Shown here piece after piece: positions 1-12,871 of a stretch of DNA of 64,000 bases. The stretch is from Trichoplax sp. H2 (Eukaryota; Placozoa; Uniplacotomia; Trichoplacea): assembly GCA_003344405.1 (NCBI GenBank), contig NOWV01000032.1, positions 372,001-436,000 on the forward strand, in the 5' to 3' direction. The position numbers and the translations under genes were made by a program. Under the pieces are notes generated by a model. The model saw only the letters and a list, made by a program, of their open reading frames with translations, was not told the origin of the DNA and searched no databases. How positions within the stretch are numbered: position 1 is the stretch's first letter; every line of letters starts with the position of its first letter.

Positions 1-2320
1 TATCTGGAGCTGCTCTAGAGACGTTAATAAATAGTAAGATAAGAAATGTATATATCATCGGACGTAGAGGACCGTTACAGGTTTGTAAGAGAGATATATA
101 CTCATGATTTATAGTAATAAAGTATTATAATGCGTTTGTCTTCATGTTAATGTATTCCTGATTTTCAATCCTCTACGTTGTGCATTCGATGAAAGACTGC
201 GTTCACCATCAAAGAATTTAGAGAGTTAACAAAGCTACCAAATTGTCATGGGCACTTAGATAAAAATGTATTTACTGATCTAAATAGCATTATTCCAGGT
301 AAAGTTTAGCTAGTAAAATATTTATACATTGTTGAGGTTCTACCTCTTCATTCAGTAATACTTTGCTTTTGTGCTGACCTAGATCTAGCAAGGCCTCGTA
401 GAAGGTTAACTGAATTAATGATGAAAACAGCTCTGTACGTTCGAAAACAAACGAATTTCCTATTAACTTAAAAGAGATTTATGATAGAAGTAGTGATTCT
501 TTGCTATAAGATATCATTTGCGCATATTACTATATGTAGCTCTGAAAAAACAGCTGAATTATGTCAACAAACTGGTTCACAGCACTGGCACATGAAATTC
601 AATAGAAGTCCTACGGAAGTGCTATCATCGCCGAATTGCAGAAGAGTTAGTGGGATTCGGATGGAAATAAATAAATTAGAGGTTTGTTAACAGTAATAGC
701 ATTCTAGGGTCTTGCATAATTGGTCAGTCATATCATGAATGTACTCTTAAAATATAGAAAACTTCTGAAGCCGTCCGAGCAGTCGGATCAGGAAAATTTG
801 AAAACCTTGCTTGTGGTTTGGTAGGCTGTGATTTTAGTCTTTTCTATAGTAGGTATAATCTTACAGTTCCTGTATAATTTCAATTGTAGGTTATTTCGAG
901 TATTGGCTATAAGAGCATCGCTATAGACGAAAATGTTCCGTTCGATGCGGTCACAGGAATAATACCTAATGTAAAAGGGCGCGTTATTAGCAAAAGTAAT
1001 TGGGCTACATTTTGAAGATATGATATGTCTTGTTATTATCATTTTAATGTCAAATATCTGTATACATTATATAGGTAGTCTAACTAAACAGGACCAATTC
1101 GTTAAAGGTGCGTGCGTAATCACTGTTTATAACATTAAGTGTCAGTTAGTTAGTAGAATGATATATTTTCTAGTCTGATACGAATAGATTCAATTTTTGC
1201 ATTCTCGTTTATTATATGGCTATTTTTACATTGGTTTTGTAGTAGATAAAACATAGACTTGAAAATAGTATAAAATCTATCATATAATAATTATGGAGCA
1301 TTTCTAATTATGAAGGACTTTACTGTAGTGGATGGGTTAAGCGTGGCCCTATTGGAGTAATTGCTAGTACTATGAAGGACGCTTTTGAGACTGCTGAAAT
1401 GATTTCGGAAGACATGAAGCAAGGTACAATGACTACCGGAAAGATATCATAGGTTTAGCCCATCATAAATTTTCTTTACGCTGACGTTTGCTCATGGCTT
1501 TAAAGACCTTCGAATTTACGGCCTTGCTGTGTGATTTTAAGATATCCGACGGTCAATGCAGTTATCAGTGCATCGAAATTGTAAACAAATTGTTAATGAT
1601 CTATTCCATATCGATTATCTTAATATTATTTTATTTATTTATTTCATTTATTGTTATCATCTTTATTATATGGAGAAATGTAAGATTCGTTTCGAATCTC
1701 TGTAAGTCCCTAGTATGCTAATTAGTTATGTAATTCAGCGACACATGGTTAATTTATTGCCTTGTAATTATAAAAGGCTTTTTGTATGACTTATTAATGT
1801 ACTACCATTACTGTAACTTATTATTTAATTACATACGATTGCAGTTTTCTTTTAACGCAGAAATAGAGAAACACTCAATTGGCTTACATAATATCACTTT
1901 CTTAGCTTCTATATGGGACATGCATCATATCGCAAATGTATTCATCTATTATTCTTTGAACTAAACATTTGCAAATGGCATCGTATTTATTATAGATAAT
2001 TTGCCTACCAGCTCTTGTTTTGGATTTGAAGAAATTGCAAAGTATTTAGATCAAAAAGGTTGGTCTTAACATCAAAAGATTGAAAGATTATATTTCGAAA
2101 TAAGTTTATTCGAGATCATATAAGCGTGTATCGCTTTAGTCAATATCATTACTTAGATGCACGTTTTGCATTTTCTTGAATTTCAGGAGTAAGGTATGTA
2201 ACTTTTGAAGACTGGAATAAAATTGATGCTCACGAAAAATACCTTGGGAGGATGAAAAACAAGCCTCGAGAAAAATTAACTTCTGTTGTTGAGATGCTAA
2301 ATGTTATTGATACACCTTAG
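1..2320 (+). CDS. FDXR: NADPH:adrenodoxin oxidoreductase, 3' part
   Basis: Mitochondrial flavoprotein that passes electrons from NADPH to adrenodoxin/ferredoxin, for Fe-S cluster and steroid-type chemistry. The 5' part lies outside the window. Exons seen: <1-80, 196-298, 383-434, 540-681, 758-820, 890-995, 1316-1423, 1996-2058, 2187-2320; all joins keep frame. Matches to the family, in order: [33 protein letters not shown], a block with [38 protein letters not shown] (the nucleotide-binding fold end), and a tail with [13 protein letters not shown] then KPREKL. The stop is at 2318-2320, and the C terminus has the usual length. The acceptor at 1315/1316 is the least certain; it shortens one loop by about one residue. 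The gene converges on syntaxin-8. Confidence 0.93.
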
Positions 2321-3570
2321 TAATGCCACGGCCTAGCTATGTGTACATTGTGCATATACTTGCTCATATATGGACATTGACTTATAGATTCTTGCAGATT
2401 AAATCCTGCTTTTCTCTTTATCTAAATTGTTACCATAACCCTTTAATCTGATTCTTTCTCTTAGTCTGCTGCGTAAGCTTATTATCTATACGAGTAGTGA
2501 TAATTATATAATGCAAGTTAATAATATCAGGCGGCGGTGATATAGTATTTAATGGGAAACTTGATAGCGATTATCTTATTGCAACCGTAAAATATTATTT
2601 ACCCTGACTGTAGTCATAATTATACTGTAGAACTCATAGAAAAGTAGATAATAAATCTCTCATAGATTTACGTGATATCGTTAATATCTTTTGATTCTGT
2701 TTGTGATCTTCGATTGTACTGTATATATAGGTATGGGTATTATCGTATTTTCCCTAGACCATAATTATAGAATATATAAAACGGTAGATAATAAAATCTT
2801 TCTTGAATTTATCCGTTATTATTTGTATCTTTTTATTCGGCTTGCGATATCGAATCGTATTGATATTATGAGTATTATATGTTTTCTTAAATAATCAGTA
2901 TATTGAAGTTAATATCTCAAAGGTCAAAATACAGTCATCTAATGTAAATACTTTTGACATACAGCAAGTCATTTCTTAATCTCATAATTAATGAAACACA
3001 TCAAAATCATTAAGCATCATTGATACTTTGTAAGTTTATATTGCGTTTATGTTTAGTACGATAAATACAAACTACTACGCTGTTTGTTTAATAGAGGAAA
3101 TCACTGGATATAATTACAGTTGAGATAGCAGTCTTGAGATGTCGTTCTAAAATTTCTGTATATAACTTCTTAAAGCTTATTAACAAATTAAATACCTTTA
3201 TTAAATAATATTATACTAAATAATTTTATAGAAATTCTATGTACAGTAAAGATTTAATGTTCCATATTACTTTAAAAAAATCCTTGGCATATTTCAATCA
3301 AAAACAGAAGTTTACCGAGTGATCGCACAAGCATGACATATATCACAATATCTTTCAGAAGACAATCCAATGCAAATAGCTTCATGAGTCATGAGGTGTA
3401 TAATATACGCGTATATGCTGTATGAGATCCTGAACGAAATATTATAAAGATCATCAATGAATGCTACGTGGGTAGTGTTTGCTGTACCTGAAGATATCTC
3501 ATTACTAGGTGACGCAGCGGTAAATCATTGTATACTCATACGAGTATATCCTACTAATTGGTCTTATTGA
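2321..3570. other. Tail-to-tail intergenic region FDXR/STX8
   Basis: AT-rich spacer between two convergent genes. I see no exon, RNA gene or dense GTAC array; the one GTACAGTA near 3240 is isolated. It should hold both 3' UTRs. Confidence 0.6.
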
Positions 3571-4722
3571 TTACTGGTAAATTGCAGGAACGGACGCGAT
3601 AACAATTATAACCAGTAACAGAACAACGATTATCACATACAAACCTAGATGAAAATATATATTGAGAAAAGTGTTAGAGATATGTCAGATGGAAAGTTAG
3701 ACATGAATCATTTTATTAGTCAGTATGTACGTATGTCGTATAACGTCAGTAGTCCGGTAGTAATAGAGCAGTAATCACATGTCGAATGTACAGTACTGTA
3801 TTATTGATGTTTTTGATTTTTATGGCATGCCTTGCATTTTAGTACTATACTGGGCGTGTGCGTAGGTTTTAGTCTAACAAACAGACTCACCACAGGTAGA
3901 TGATTTTCGTCTTATAATATCTAGGCCATGTGTCTCCTTCCTTATCCTGTTCGTAGTGTGCGCAGTTAAATCGTCGATGTCGTCAATCAAGGCTAGAAAA
4001 TGAAAAATTTACAGTTTGGCAGTGTATTTGGGAAAGACCTTCAACATTAGAAACTCTACATAAGGGTAATTTGAGTGAGATTCTTACGAAAGAGTGAGGT
4101 TGAGTACATAAAATTGGATGATGCGTAATCTATCGTTATAGTTACGATACGAATATGAAAATAAAAATACGAAATCAGATCCTTTACGCATACCGTTTTG
4201 ATCAGTGACTTCGCCATGAATCGCAAGACCCATTTCTTTTTGACGGGCAATGACGGAAGATAACGTCTCCAGGCCCTCATCTTGTTCTTTTAAGTTAAGA
4301 CACGAAGTAGAATAAATAATTATTTACATCACTAACAAGTAAATAAGAAGGAAAAACCATAGATATTACATATAATTTGTACAGTATAGTACTTTACTTA
4401 TGTAATTAACGATAAAGCATCGTGCAGAATATACTGTAAAATGCAGCATCGGAGATTCAAAGCTGTGCTTTGCGTAAATACGAGTAGGTACAGTAGTCTA
4501 CGAATGGTAAGGAAATTGCTAAGATTATCCCCCAAAATTGATAGTTATTCAGTAAAAGGGAGATATAACCTTTTATTGCTTGCTGTTGTTGTCGGATTAA
4601 ATCATAATTTGAGACTGGTAAGGTGTCGCTAGTTTCAGAAACATTGTAAGGCTCGCTCATTTTTGCTATTTTGCGTTCTTCGACTTGATTGATTTTGATC
4701 GATGACTCGCGTCGATGGCATA
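3571..4722 (-). CDS. STX8: Syntaxin-8-like Qc-SNARE
   Basis: Tail-anchored SNARE of late endosome fusion. Minus-strand exons, in coding order: 4722 (or ATG at 4660)-4570, 4286-4194, 3992-3891, 3644-3571; phases agree. Seen in order: a linker ending DLIRQQQQAIK, then EQDEGLETLSSVIARQKEMG (start of the SNARE helix), the zero-layer glutamine in TDQNALIDDIDDL, IRRKSSTCG, then a hydrophobic anchor of about 17 residues and the stop at 3571-3573. From the ATG at 4660 the protein is 119 aa, against about 236 in human STX8. The N-terminal three-helix domain is therefore not visible. The frame stays open upstream to 4888, but only by reading through the GTAC array. Missing upstream exons, possibly beyond ACADVL, or true truncation are both possible. 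Confidence 0.85.
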
Positions 4723-4728
4723 CTAAAT

Positions 4729-4998
4729 GTACAGTATGTACAGTACAGTACTGCAGACTAACTTCTCTTATTAGAAGTCCCTGGTACTGCTGTAGAAGTA
4801 CAGTACAGTACATACTTTGACTGAGTGTACTGTACTGTTCAGTACGCACGATACTGGACCTTACAGCGTACTGTTTTCGAACCGCCAAGTACTGTACTGT
4901 ACTGTACGGTACTGGAACAGAAGTATTGTTAATGAACTTTCAGTATCTCCATGGGAGTCTCCCTAGGAGTCCATGGTCAGTACCGTACGGTACAGTAC
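4729..4998. repeat. GTAC array, STX8/ACADVL bidirectional promoter region
   Basis: Clusters of GTAC spaced by single A or T, with interruptions, between the first recognisable STX8 exon and the ACADVL start codon at 5100. It covers the only space available for both promoters. It also contains variant units such as GTACGGTAC and CCGTACGGTAC. It extends both neighbouring reading frames artificially, because the unit has no stop in any frame. Confidence 0.85.
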
Positions 4999-5099
4999 AC
5001 ATGGTAAAGGTTCGGTACAGCATACGTCAGCAATGTGCTACGTTGATGATAGAGGTCAGACGTTTAAAGCAAAAACAAGAAACGCACTTTCAGATCACC

Positions 5100-8000
5100 A
5101 TGCTGAGATCGACTGTTAAATCAGCAACAGTATATAAACGATTCTTCAGGAACTTAAATGCGTTCCCAATTCGTCAGTCGAGGTTGGCGATACCACATCG
5201 CAATCTTGAAACGAGTACTAGCAATCTACCAATAGATGGTCCGGATGCATCCTTTGCATTGGGCAGTTTCGGCGGAAGAATTCATTCCCAGCAATTATTT
5301 CCTTTCCCAGATGCCCTAGACGAGGAATCGAAGGAAACTATCAAATTGATGATAGATCCCTTCGAGAAGTTTTTTCGCGAAGTTCATGACCCTGCTCAAA
5401 GCGATTTGGATGAAGCAATATCACAAAAATCGATCGATGGTTTGAAAGAGCTTGGTGGAATGGGTCTGCAGGTACCGCAAAAGTACGGTGGTATGGAGCT
5501 TAAAAATACACAGTACGGGCGACTCTGTGAAATAATTGCAACTTACGATTTATCAATTGGAATATTCATGGGGGCTCATCAGTCTATTGGATACAAAGGA
5601 ATACTACTCTATGGTAACGAAAAGCAAAAAGAAAAATATTTACCAAGCCTTGTTTCAGGTGATAAGCTTGCTGCCTTTTGCTTAACGGAGCCGTCGTCAG
5701 GTTCTGATGCAAATTCGATCCAAACCAAAGCAGTTCTTGATAGCGATGGTAAACATTATATTTTAAATGGAAATAAAATTTGGATTAGCAACGGTGGTCT
5801 TGCAGATGTTATGACGGTTTTTGCTCAAGTTCCTTTTCAATCAAGTGATTCTGAGAAAGTATCACAGAGAGTGACAGCGTTTATAGTAGAAAGAGATTTT
5901 GGTGGCGTTACTAATGGACCGCCTGAGAAAAAAATGGGCATAAGATCCTCCAATACTGCGTCTGTCTATTTTGATAATGTTAAAGTTCCTGTAGAGAATG
6001 TACTTGGAAAGGTTGGCGATGGGTTTAAAGTTGCTATGAACATACTCAACAATGGCCGATTTGGGATGGGAGCTGGCATGTCCGGCTTAATCAGAATGTT
6101 GATTGCTAAGTCTATTGAACACGCAAATAATCGAGTACAATTTCGGAGAAAATTAATTGAATACCAATCCATACAAGAAAAGATTGCTAAGATGGCAATA
6201 ACTCATTATGCTGTTGAATCTGTTGCTTATGCTGTAAGTAACAACATGGATAGAGGCATAAAAGAATATCAGGTAGAAGCTGCTATTAGCAAGGTGTTAG
6301 GGTCTGAATCAGGTTGGAATACTTGTGATGAATGCCTGCAAATCTTGGGAGGTATAGGTTACATGAGGGAAGCGAACATTGAACGATTTATGCGAGATTT
6401 AAGAATATTTCGAATCTTTGAAGGTACAAATGATATTTTGCGTTTGTTCATAGCCCTGAATGGAGTTCAATATGCTGGCAATCACTTAAAAGAACTTCAA
6501 AAAGCGATGAAGGAACCAATATCTAATTTTGGAACCCTGTGGGACCAAGGAATTAAAAGGTCTAGACAGTTTATTGGTATATCTAACAATGAAGAACTTA
6601 TTGAAAATGCTGCTCCTCAGTTACGTGATTCTGCTAGCAAGATTACGCAGCGAATAGAGGAATTTGGTGTAACTGTGGAAAAATTATTACTTAAATATGG
6701 GAAACAAATAGTCGATGAACAGTTTTTGTTAACCCGCCTTGCCGATGCAAGCATCGATGTATATACTATGGCTGCAGTCCTAGCTCGAGCTACAAAAGCT
6801 ATCAAGGAGAATCTACCTACTGCTGAACATGAGCAGCTCCTGGCAACTACTTTTATTGACGAGGTACAGATTAAGAAAGCAAGTAGAAGTATTTAGGATA
6901 GGCTAATGAGTATACGTCAAGTAATATACGCGTATAATACCAAAATTAGATACTGTAAGGTGTATATGGACATTGATCGTGATTCGATAAATTAGCTCCC
7001 TGAAATAGATTAATGCCATTCTGTATTATAGAGTTCGATGCACACGTTCTTAGTTACGTCTACGTATCTCAGCCTAAGTATATAGAAAATGACATTTAAA
7101 TTTACGGTCGTTGTCTGAAGGAGTTAAAGTATACAATATGTTATATATCACTTGGTCAATTAAATGCCGGTTCAATCAATTCTATTGTAGCATAGTGGGT
7201 TCTGTAGCTGGGCTATTGTACTATAACAAATATTAATCAATTATTTATAGATCTTGCAGCACTATCAGTAAATTACCGTTGCTATGTTCACTTATCATGA
7301 ATGAAGCATTTTACCATGATTTGTACATTCAATTTCCTATCGGGTCTGAACTCTAAACAGCTATGATGGTAAACGAGGCCCCTCATAAAGATGCGGAAAA
7401 CTCTGACATGATTAGAAGTGACGAAATCCCTACTTTAAAGTACGCGTATTTTTAACGAAGAAAGTCGGTAGTGGAGTTACTGTGCATATCATACTTTTCT
7501 CCTCACACAGTTGTCTGAAAATTTCTCGATCGATCAGCCACTTACGTATTACTGTTATAATTCGTTTTAAGCAAATTATACCTTTCTATGGTGAGAACAT
7601 TACCGTACTTTAGATTTACCGTGTGAGATAACAATCATAAAAGTTTAGAAAGATAGGTACAATAATGTAAAGATAAATTATATTCTATTTCTGTAACTTG
7701 TAGATGATAACATGATAAAACGTATACTTATATTGGAAGCTTTAGTATCACTCGTTTCTCCTATTGTATTTATGTTCATATAGTACTGTAATTGGAACGT
7801 TTTATCTGACATCGGCAGTATAATACTTGCCCTTTAAGGGCTTCATCGGTTTGATGCTTTCGAACCGTGATTAGAGAAATAGAAAAATTGAGGGCTGCTA
7901 TTTATCAAACTTACACGGTTGCAAATTGCAATAGAGATATCACATAGTTGTAATAGCTTCGAAGTAGTTTATATTTTATACAGTACAATAAGTATGAATG

Positions 8001-8569
8001 AAAATTCAGGTGTAGTAAATGCCAGCCAGTTAAATAAATTTTATTGTATTGCCTGCTAGTAAATTTCTGTATGACTATCGTTCTGGGAAGCTAATCGAAT
8101 CGATATTATTGAATTTACTCATGAGATTTTAACTAACGGTAGTAGTGGCAAACGGCATAGCACCACTCATGCATGATTCTTCATGTAAAATTTGAAGTAT
8201 CTAAATCCAGTCTCATTGACTGCTTGTGATAACCCTAGCATTTATTGGATTTATTCTTGTTCAGCTTACCAGGTCATAAAGCTATTACTAATTAATATAT
8301 ATATATAAGAATCACGAGCATCCATTAAGATAAACTTACTCGTTATATTGTTGCCCGGCGTTAAAATGCCCTTTAATATTTAATTCTAGATGATTCAAAA
8401 CTGAATTTTAAATTAATAATGAATGTCTTAGGCTAGCGATAGAACTAAAAGAAATCTTGGATCCGTAATAGGGAAGAGGAATCTGAGAAACTTTTCTTCG
8501 TATTCGCAAATTGCAAGTCAAATTAGTCAACAAGAAGGAATTGCAACTACTCGGCCTTTAGGCTTTTGA
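5100..8569 (+). CDS. ACADVL: Very long-chain acyl-CoA dehydrogenase
   Basis: Inner-membrane flavoenzyme for the first step of mitochondrial beta-oxidation of long acyl-CoAs. Two coding exons, 5100-6863 and 8432-8569, give 633 aa (human precursor about 655). The start at 5100 is chosen because the in-frame ATG at 4926 lies in the GTAC array; the sequence after 5100 looks like a mitochondrial targeting peptide rich in Arg and Ser/Thr. Family motifs: FCLTEPSSGSDANS, KIWISNGG, NNGRFGMGAGM, YQSIQEKIAKM, LQILGGIGYM, and RIFEGTNDILRLF, which holds the catalytic glutamate. The open frame runs on to 6896 but without the conserved tail. Donor GAG/GTACAG at 6863/6864 to acceptor CTTAG at 8431 restores the VLCAD-specific membrane-binding C terminus, ending TRPLGF, in frame. 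Confidence 0.95.
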
Positions 8570-10485
8570 TGGATGTGAGGCAATCTTGCAAGAGTTATTT
8601 TAACTCAAAGCATGTGATTCGCAGCACTAATTGCAACGAAGTACTTAAAAAATTAAATAAATGTTATTGTAGCATAACGATAGGTCTAACAAGCTACGTT
8701 TTACGTGATTATGATTCAAGAGGCAAGAATTTGTGTTTTGTATGGATATTGGGCGTGCAGATTCTGATAAATTTATAGTTTATCGTTATATGATGCGTGC
8801 TATAGTGTCCTGTAACGAATACTCGCGCTTCTAACCGAAAAATTGTAGGTAATATTTACTGTACTGCGAGTGTAGAACCTTGGTAAAATACATCCTGTCA
8901 ATAACCGCAATTATACAGTAAACTACATGGTTAGGTTATTTAATAGCCGATATCCGTTAAAAGATTCATTCCCTTGGTAAATTAATTATCAATAGATTTT
9001 TAACCGCACTTTTCTTGATACTCGTAAATTAAGGATGCATATGCTATTATTTTGCTTTCAATATGTATTGATAATAAAATTGTAATTTTAAATCATTCAA
9101 AGAATTTTCTCAGTATACTCATACCAATTACATTAACGATTTATAATTATAATCCTATATACGAATGCTAACTTATGGTGAATTTTTCCAATAGAGTAAA
9201 TTTTAATTCAGCAATTAACCGTTGACATTATAAAAAAGACAGATATAATTTTTTCACGTAAAAATATAGCTTATGTAATAAGATAGTTTACTTTCAAGTT
9301 ACTGTTTTTTATTGCATCATATAAGACTTTTTTAACATACAGCTTACGGTGTGTTGCGGCAACACTGGTTGCAACCTGCAGAAATTTCTACCTTTACGGT
9401 TCGTAGTGATGCATGCTTCTTGGAGCAATCGTAAATACTAGTAGAACCTAGACTCATTATACTTCACGTACTGTACGTACTTGCATATTTTATTTTACAT
9501 CACCGTCACTTCGCACTATATACATGATAGAAACTGTAAATTATTCTAATGATAGTTGTAGAAATATAGATTATTTCCATATTTGCTAATACAACTTTTG
9601 ATACAACCTTATAATAGGACATACAAAACAAATATTTAATCTCATCCGACAAAATAATACCTACTGTTATGCATACTTTCCAATGCAATTTTTAGGGTAG
9701 AGTTTACGCTGGTTATGAATATAGACTACTGATAATTGTAATAAGGACGATATTATTTCTTTTAAAGTTATTTGACTTTATGAATTTTTTTAAGAATCTT
9801 ATTCTAATCGATTAACGAAGAGATTCATTCATAATTTTACATCCGAATTAAATCGTAGAGAATGGGTATGTACCATCTCCATGCGGATTAAATAATAATT
9901 TTCAAGGTTGCAATATTCTAATTGCCTTTATTCTACTATGAGGCCAATAAATCTAACCATCAGACTTTTAAGGAAGACTCACTCTTAACGAAGATAGCTT
10001 TCCCCACGGCATATTACACATTGCGTTATCGAAAGCTGGTAATGAAAGCACTGAAATTTAGTAATCTATGATGTAAAGCACACTCATATTGCGTCAAATC
10101 TAGACAAAAGAGCTAATGTCACAAAGAACGTTCTTTATCCTGAAGTACCGATACCAGTAACAAGACAGTACGTAAAATGTTGAAGAAGTATATTTATTTT
10201 TATCTCACAGAAATATTTTCGATTGATTATTATTATGGCAACTTGTAAAAGTAGGAGTATTCCCATGATTACTTAGTAAATATGTATATATATGAAACGA
10301 TCATGATTTATGTCAGAATTCCGTTCTTTGAGCGGGTGTATTTGCTAATAAGTCATAAATAGTAATTTGTTAAGTGTTGAGCAAAACTGTTATTATGGTG
10401 ATAAAATTTTCGATTATTTTGCCCTAATAGTACAACGATAACCTATGGTACCGCAATTCTTGTTCGTAAATATAATCTTGGTTAT
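8570..10485. other. Tail-to-tail intergenic region ACADVL/ERI2
   Basis: About 1.9 kb of AT-rich spacer. I find no coding similarity and only one short GTACTGTACGTAC near 9469. The small open frames here have no recognisable content. Confidence 0.55.
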
Positions 10486-12871
10486 TTACAATTTATCTTC
10501 CCAGAGGAAGTAGCTACAGCCTGCGTAAATCTTACGTTTAGCTGTTACAGTTTTCATATAGTTTGTGTCTAGCATTGGATTACACGCCTTCGTGGCACAC
10601 GTATAGAATGTACGACCCTCATTTGGTCCGGGTGAACCGACGAAATATCGACGAGCTCTCTTACCACAGCAACACAGAGGAGGTGTACGTTTGTATTGAC
10701 AGTTGTAATTATTGGCGTCTGCTTTTAGAGTCGTAATGGGTGTAAAAGCTTTGTTAGCAGGCGAATTCACTGTACTTGGGGCCTCGGGTGTAGTAGTACC
10801 GGTATTACATGATATGTTTTCCTTTCCTGAGGTATGGCCTTCACCAGAGGCATGATTTTTGATTTTATTGAGATCATCAATATTTAGACATCCGAAAGGG
10901 ACTGGGAAAGTATTAATTTTAGCTTCTCTTGCGCCACTATTTACTAAATCTCGAGCACTATTACAGTACTGGAATGAAGATTTCTGGGTAGAAACCGTAC
11001 ATGGGTTACCAAATGTTGCGGAATTATCAGCGGCAACTGGTATGTTTATTTCAGGCTTGATAAGGTTTACTGACGTTGATAAATTACCAGGTGAACTCTC
11101 ATTATTGTTAGCTGTTTTCCGATCCCTAATGGTATTGCAAAGAGGCTCTTCGTATAGGCCCAGATTCAGATTGGGACTATTCTGACCGTTATTAAATGCA
11201 GTTATTGGAGAAATGAGACTTTTATAAGGAGTGCTTACATCTTTCGTTGAATGTATATGTCGATTTGGCTTTACCATGTTTTCATTTAGAACAGAATAGC
11301 TGCTAAAAGATGTTTTAGATTTTTCGCGTATGCAAAAATTGTTACTGTGATCACTTTTATCGTTTATTCTCGTTAAATTTTTATACTTGGAGCTAGTGTC
11401 CTGGTACTCATTCACTTTGTACGATAGTGCATTCATTCTTTGTTTCAGCATTTTATCACCGGAATTAATATCTTTTTGACCTATCATGCCAGTAGCAGCC
11501 ATTGAAGTCGATGCTATCGAAGCTGCACTCGTATTAGACAATACAGTTGTGGCATTTGCTAGATTGCGATTAGCTACGGAACAAGTAAATTTTTCTTCCT
11601 AGAGAGCATTTCATAACATTATAATAAAATTGAGTATCATTGGAGGATCACTTCTAAGTCTAGAATTATCCTACTAACTGGAGGTAGTGCTATCCTCTTG
11701 GTTACATCTAATACGCATCCATCGTGGACCATTTTTGAGCATAATCTTGCTGTATTCTTAGAATCATCTAGTCCTTTGATAGTAAAACAATCCTTTTTAA
11801 TCTAGTGGCATGATGTAAAACTGAGATATTGCTATAGAATAAATAAAGCTTCTAAGGTACGATTTATGGATTAGCAGACAAAGCGATGTAATCTGCTGCA
11901 AAGAACTTCTATATTATACCTGAATGTTCTCGACCTATAAACTTTAAACCTACACTCTCCATACTGCCATTTAATCCTGTCGGCTTCTTACCATAAAACC
12001 TCTGTTTAAATAGTTTAAAGTTTAGTTTACATTGACTTTTATTTAATGTAAGAAAGATTGATTTACCTTGTATAAAGCTCTCAGATCTATCCACTGGTAA
12101 AATTCAGTCGGTAGTTTAATTTGCTTTTTCTTACATTCATAATAAAGACATACACCGATGTCCCAATCTTCGATTTGGCAATAGATGAGCGTAAGTTATG
12201 TCATAACTAGCTCATGCAATATCGCATGATAAATTATAGCACAATATATAAAATAGTTGACATTACAAGCATTAATTAATTATCATACAACCTGACCATG
12301 TCACGAAAATACAGTTATAATAGTTTTTGTGACCAGCATCGCGGCAATTTTTGTTAAACAGACGTATGTTCTTATTTTTTATTATTTCATCCAGCCACTT
12401 ACGAAAGGATACTAAACAAGTAGCCAGTGGTATTCCATCATCTACTTGTTTCTGGGGGCATGATTGTGTATAATTGTATAAAAAAATTTAAGTAAAAGTG
12501 ACAAACATAACTGTCCATCGTTTATTTTAAGGCTTATAATTAATTATTCTTACCTGAGTAATTCCAGTTAGAGTTTTACAAAATTCACTCAGTTTTGGGT
12601 TGATAGTCGGCTGGACATATTGATGAAAAACAGCTTCTATCTGCTGCGTTAAGACGTTTAGCAATACAGCCGGGAATTCAACTAAAGAATGAATTAGAAT
12701 GGCATCTTATTTATTACTGAACAATACGTAGTTCCTATTCATCTACCTCTATTGATTTATTCTCTAAATAACGTCATATCGTATTACTGATTTCGCTACT
12801 ATATCTTGAAGAGTTATCTTTCCAACAGGTAGCTTCGAAATCTATTATGATCACATAAGAAAATTTTTGAC
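10486..12871 (-). CDS. ERI2: ERI1-family 3'-5' exoribonuclease 2 with GRF zinc finger
   Basis: DEDDh exonuclease. Exons in coding order: 12871-12788, 12681-12554, 12451-12292, 12167-12067, 12001-11920, 11773-11679, 11598-10486; every junction keeps phase. The first exon, with the ATG, is not found; the 12871 exon needs one base from upstream. Catalytic motifs: VIIIDFEATCWKD (Exo I Asp/Glu), WSDWDIGVCL split across 12292/12167 (Exo II Asp), and GREHSGLDDSKNTARL split across 11920/11773 (Exo III His/Asp). The long last exon is low-complexity Ser/Asn-rich, then ends in a zf-GRF finger: PPLCCCGKRARRYF, GPNEGRTFYTC, and a final GCSYFLWEDKL. Exonuclease plus C-terminal GRF is the ERI2 layout, not ERI1 or ERI3. 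Confidence 0.93.

Noticed and set aside
4926-5099. N-terminal extension of ACADVL from an upstream ATG
   Set aside because: It reads through array and unique 5' sequence without family similarity. The Met at 5100 gives a normal targeting peptide.
6864-6896. ACADVL ending at the stop after 6890
   Set aside because: A conserved in-frame 3' exon at 8432-8569 carries the expected tail, so these bases are intron.
8280-8310. Short TA-rich run as a regulatory element
   Set aside because: Low-complexity AT sequence is common across the window, and this one lies inside the ACADVL intron.
10859-11185. Plus-strand open frame of 108 codons
   Set aside because: Antisense shadow of the long last ERI2 exon, which has the recognisable zinc finger.
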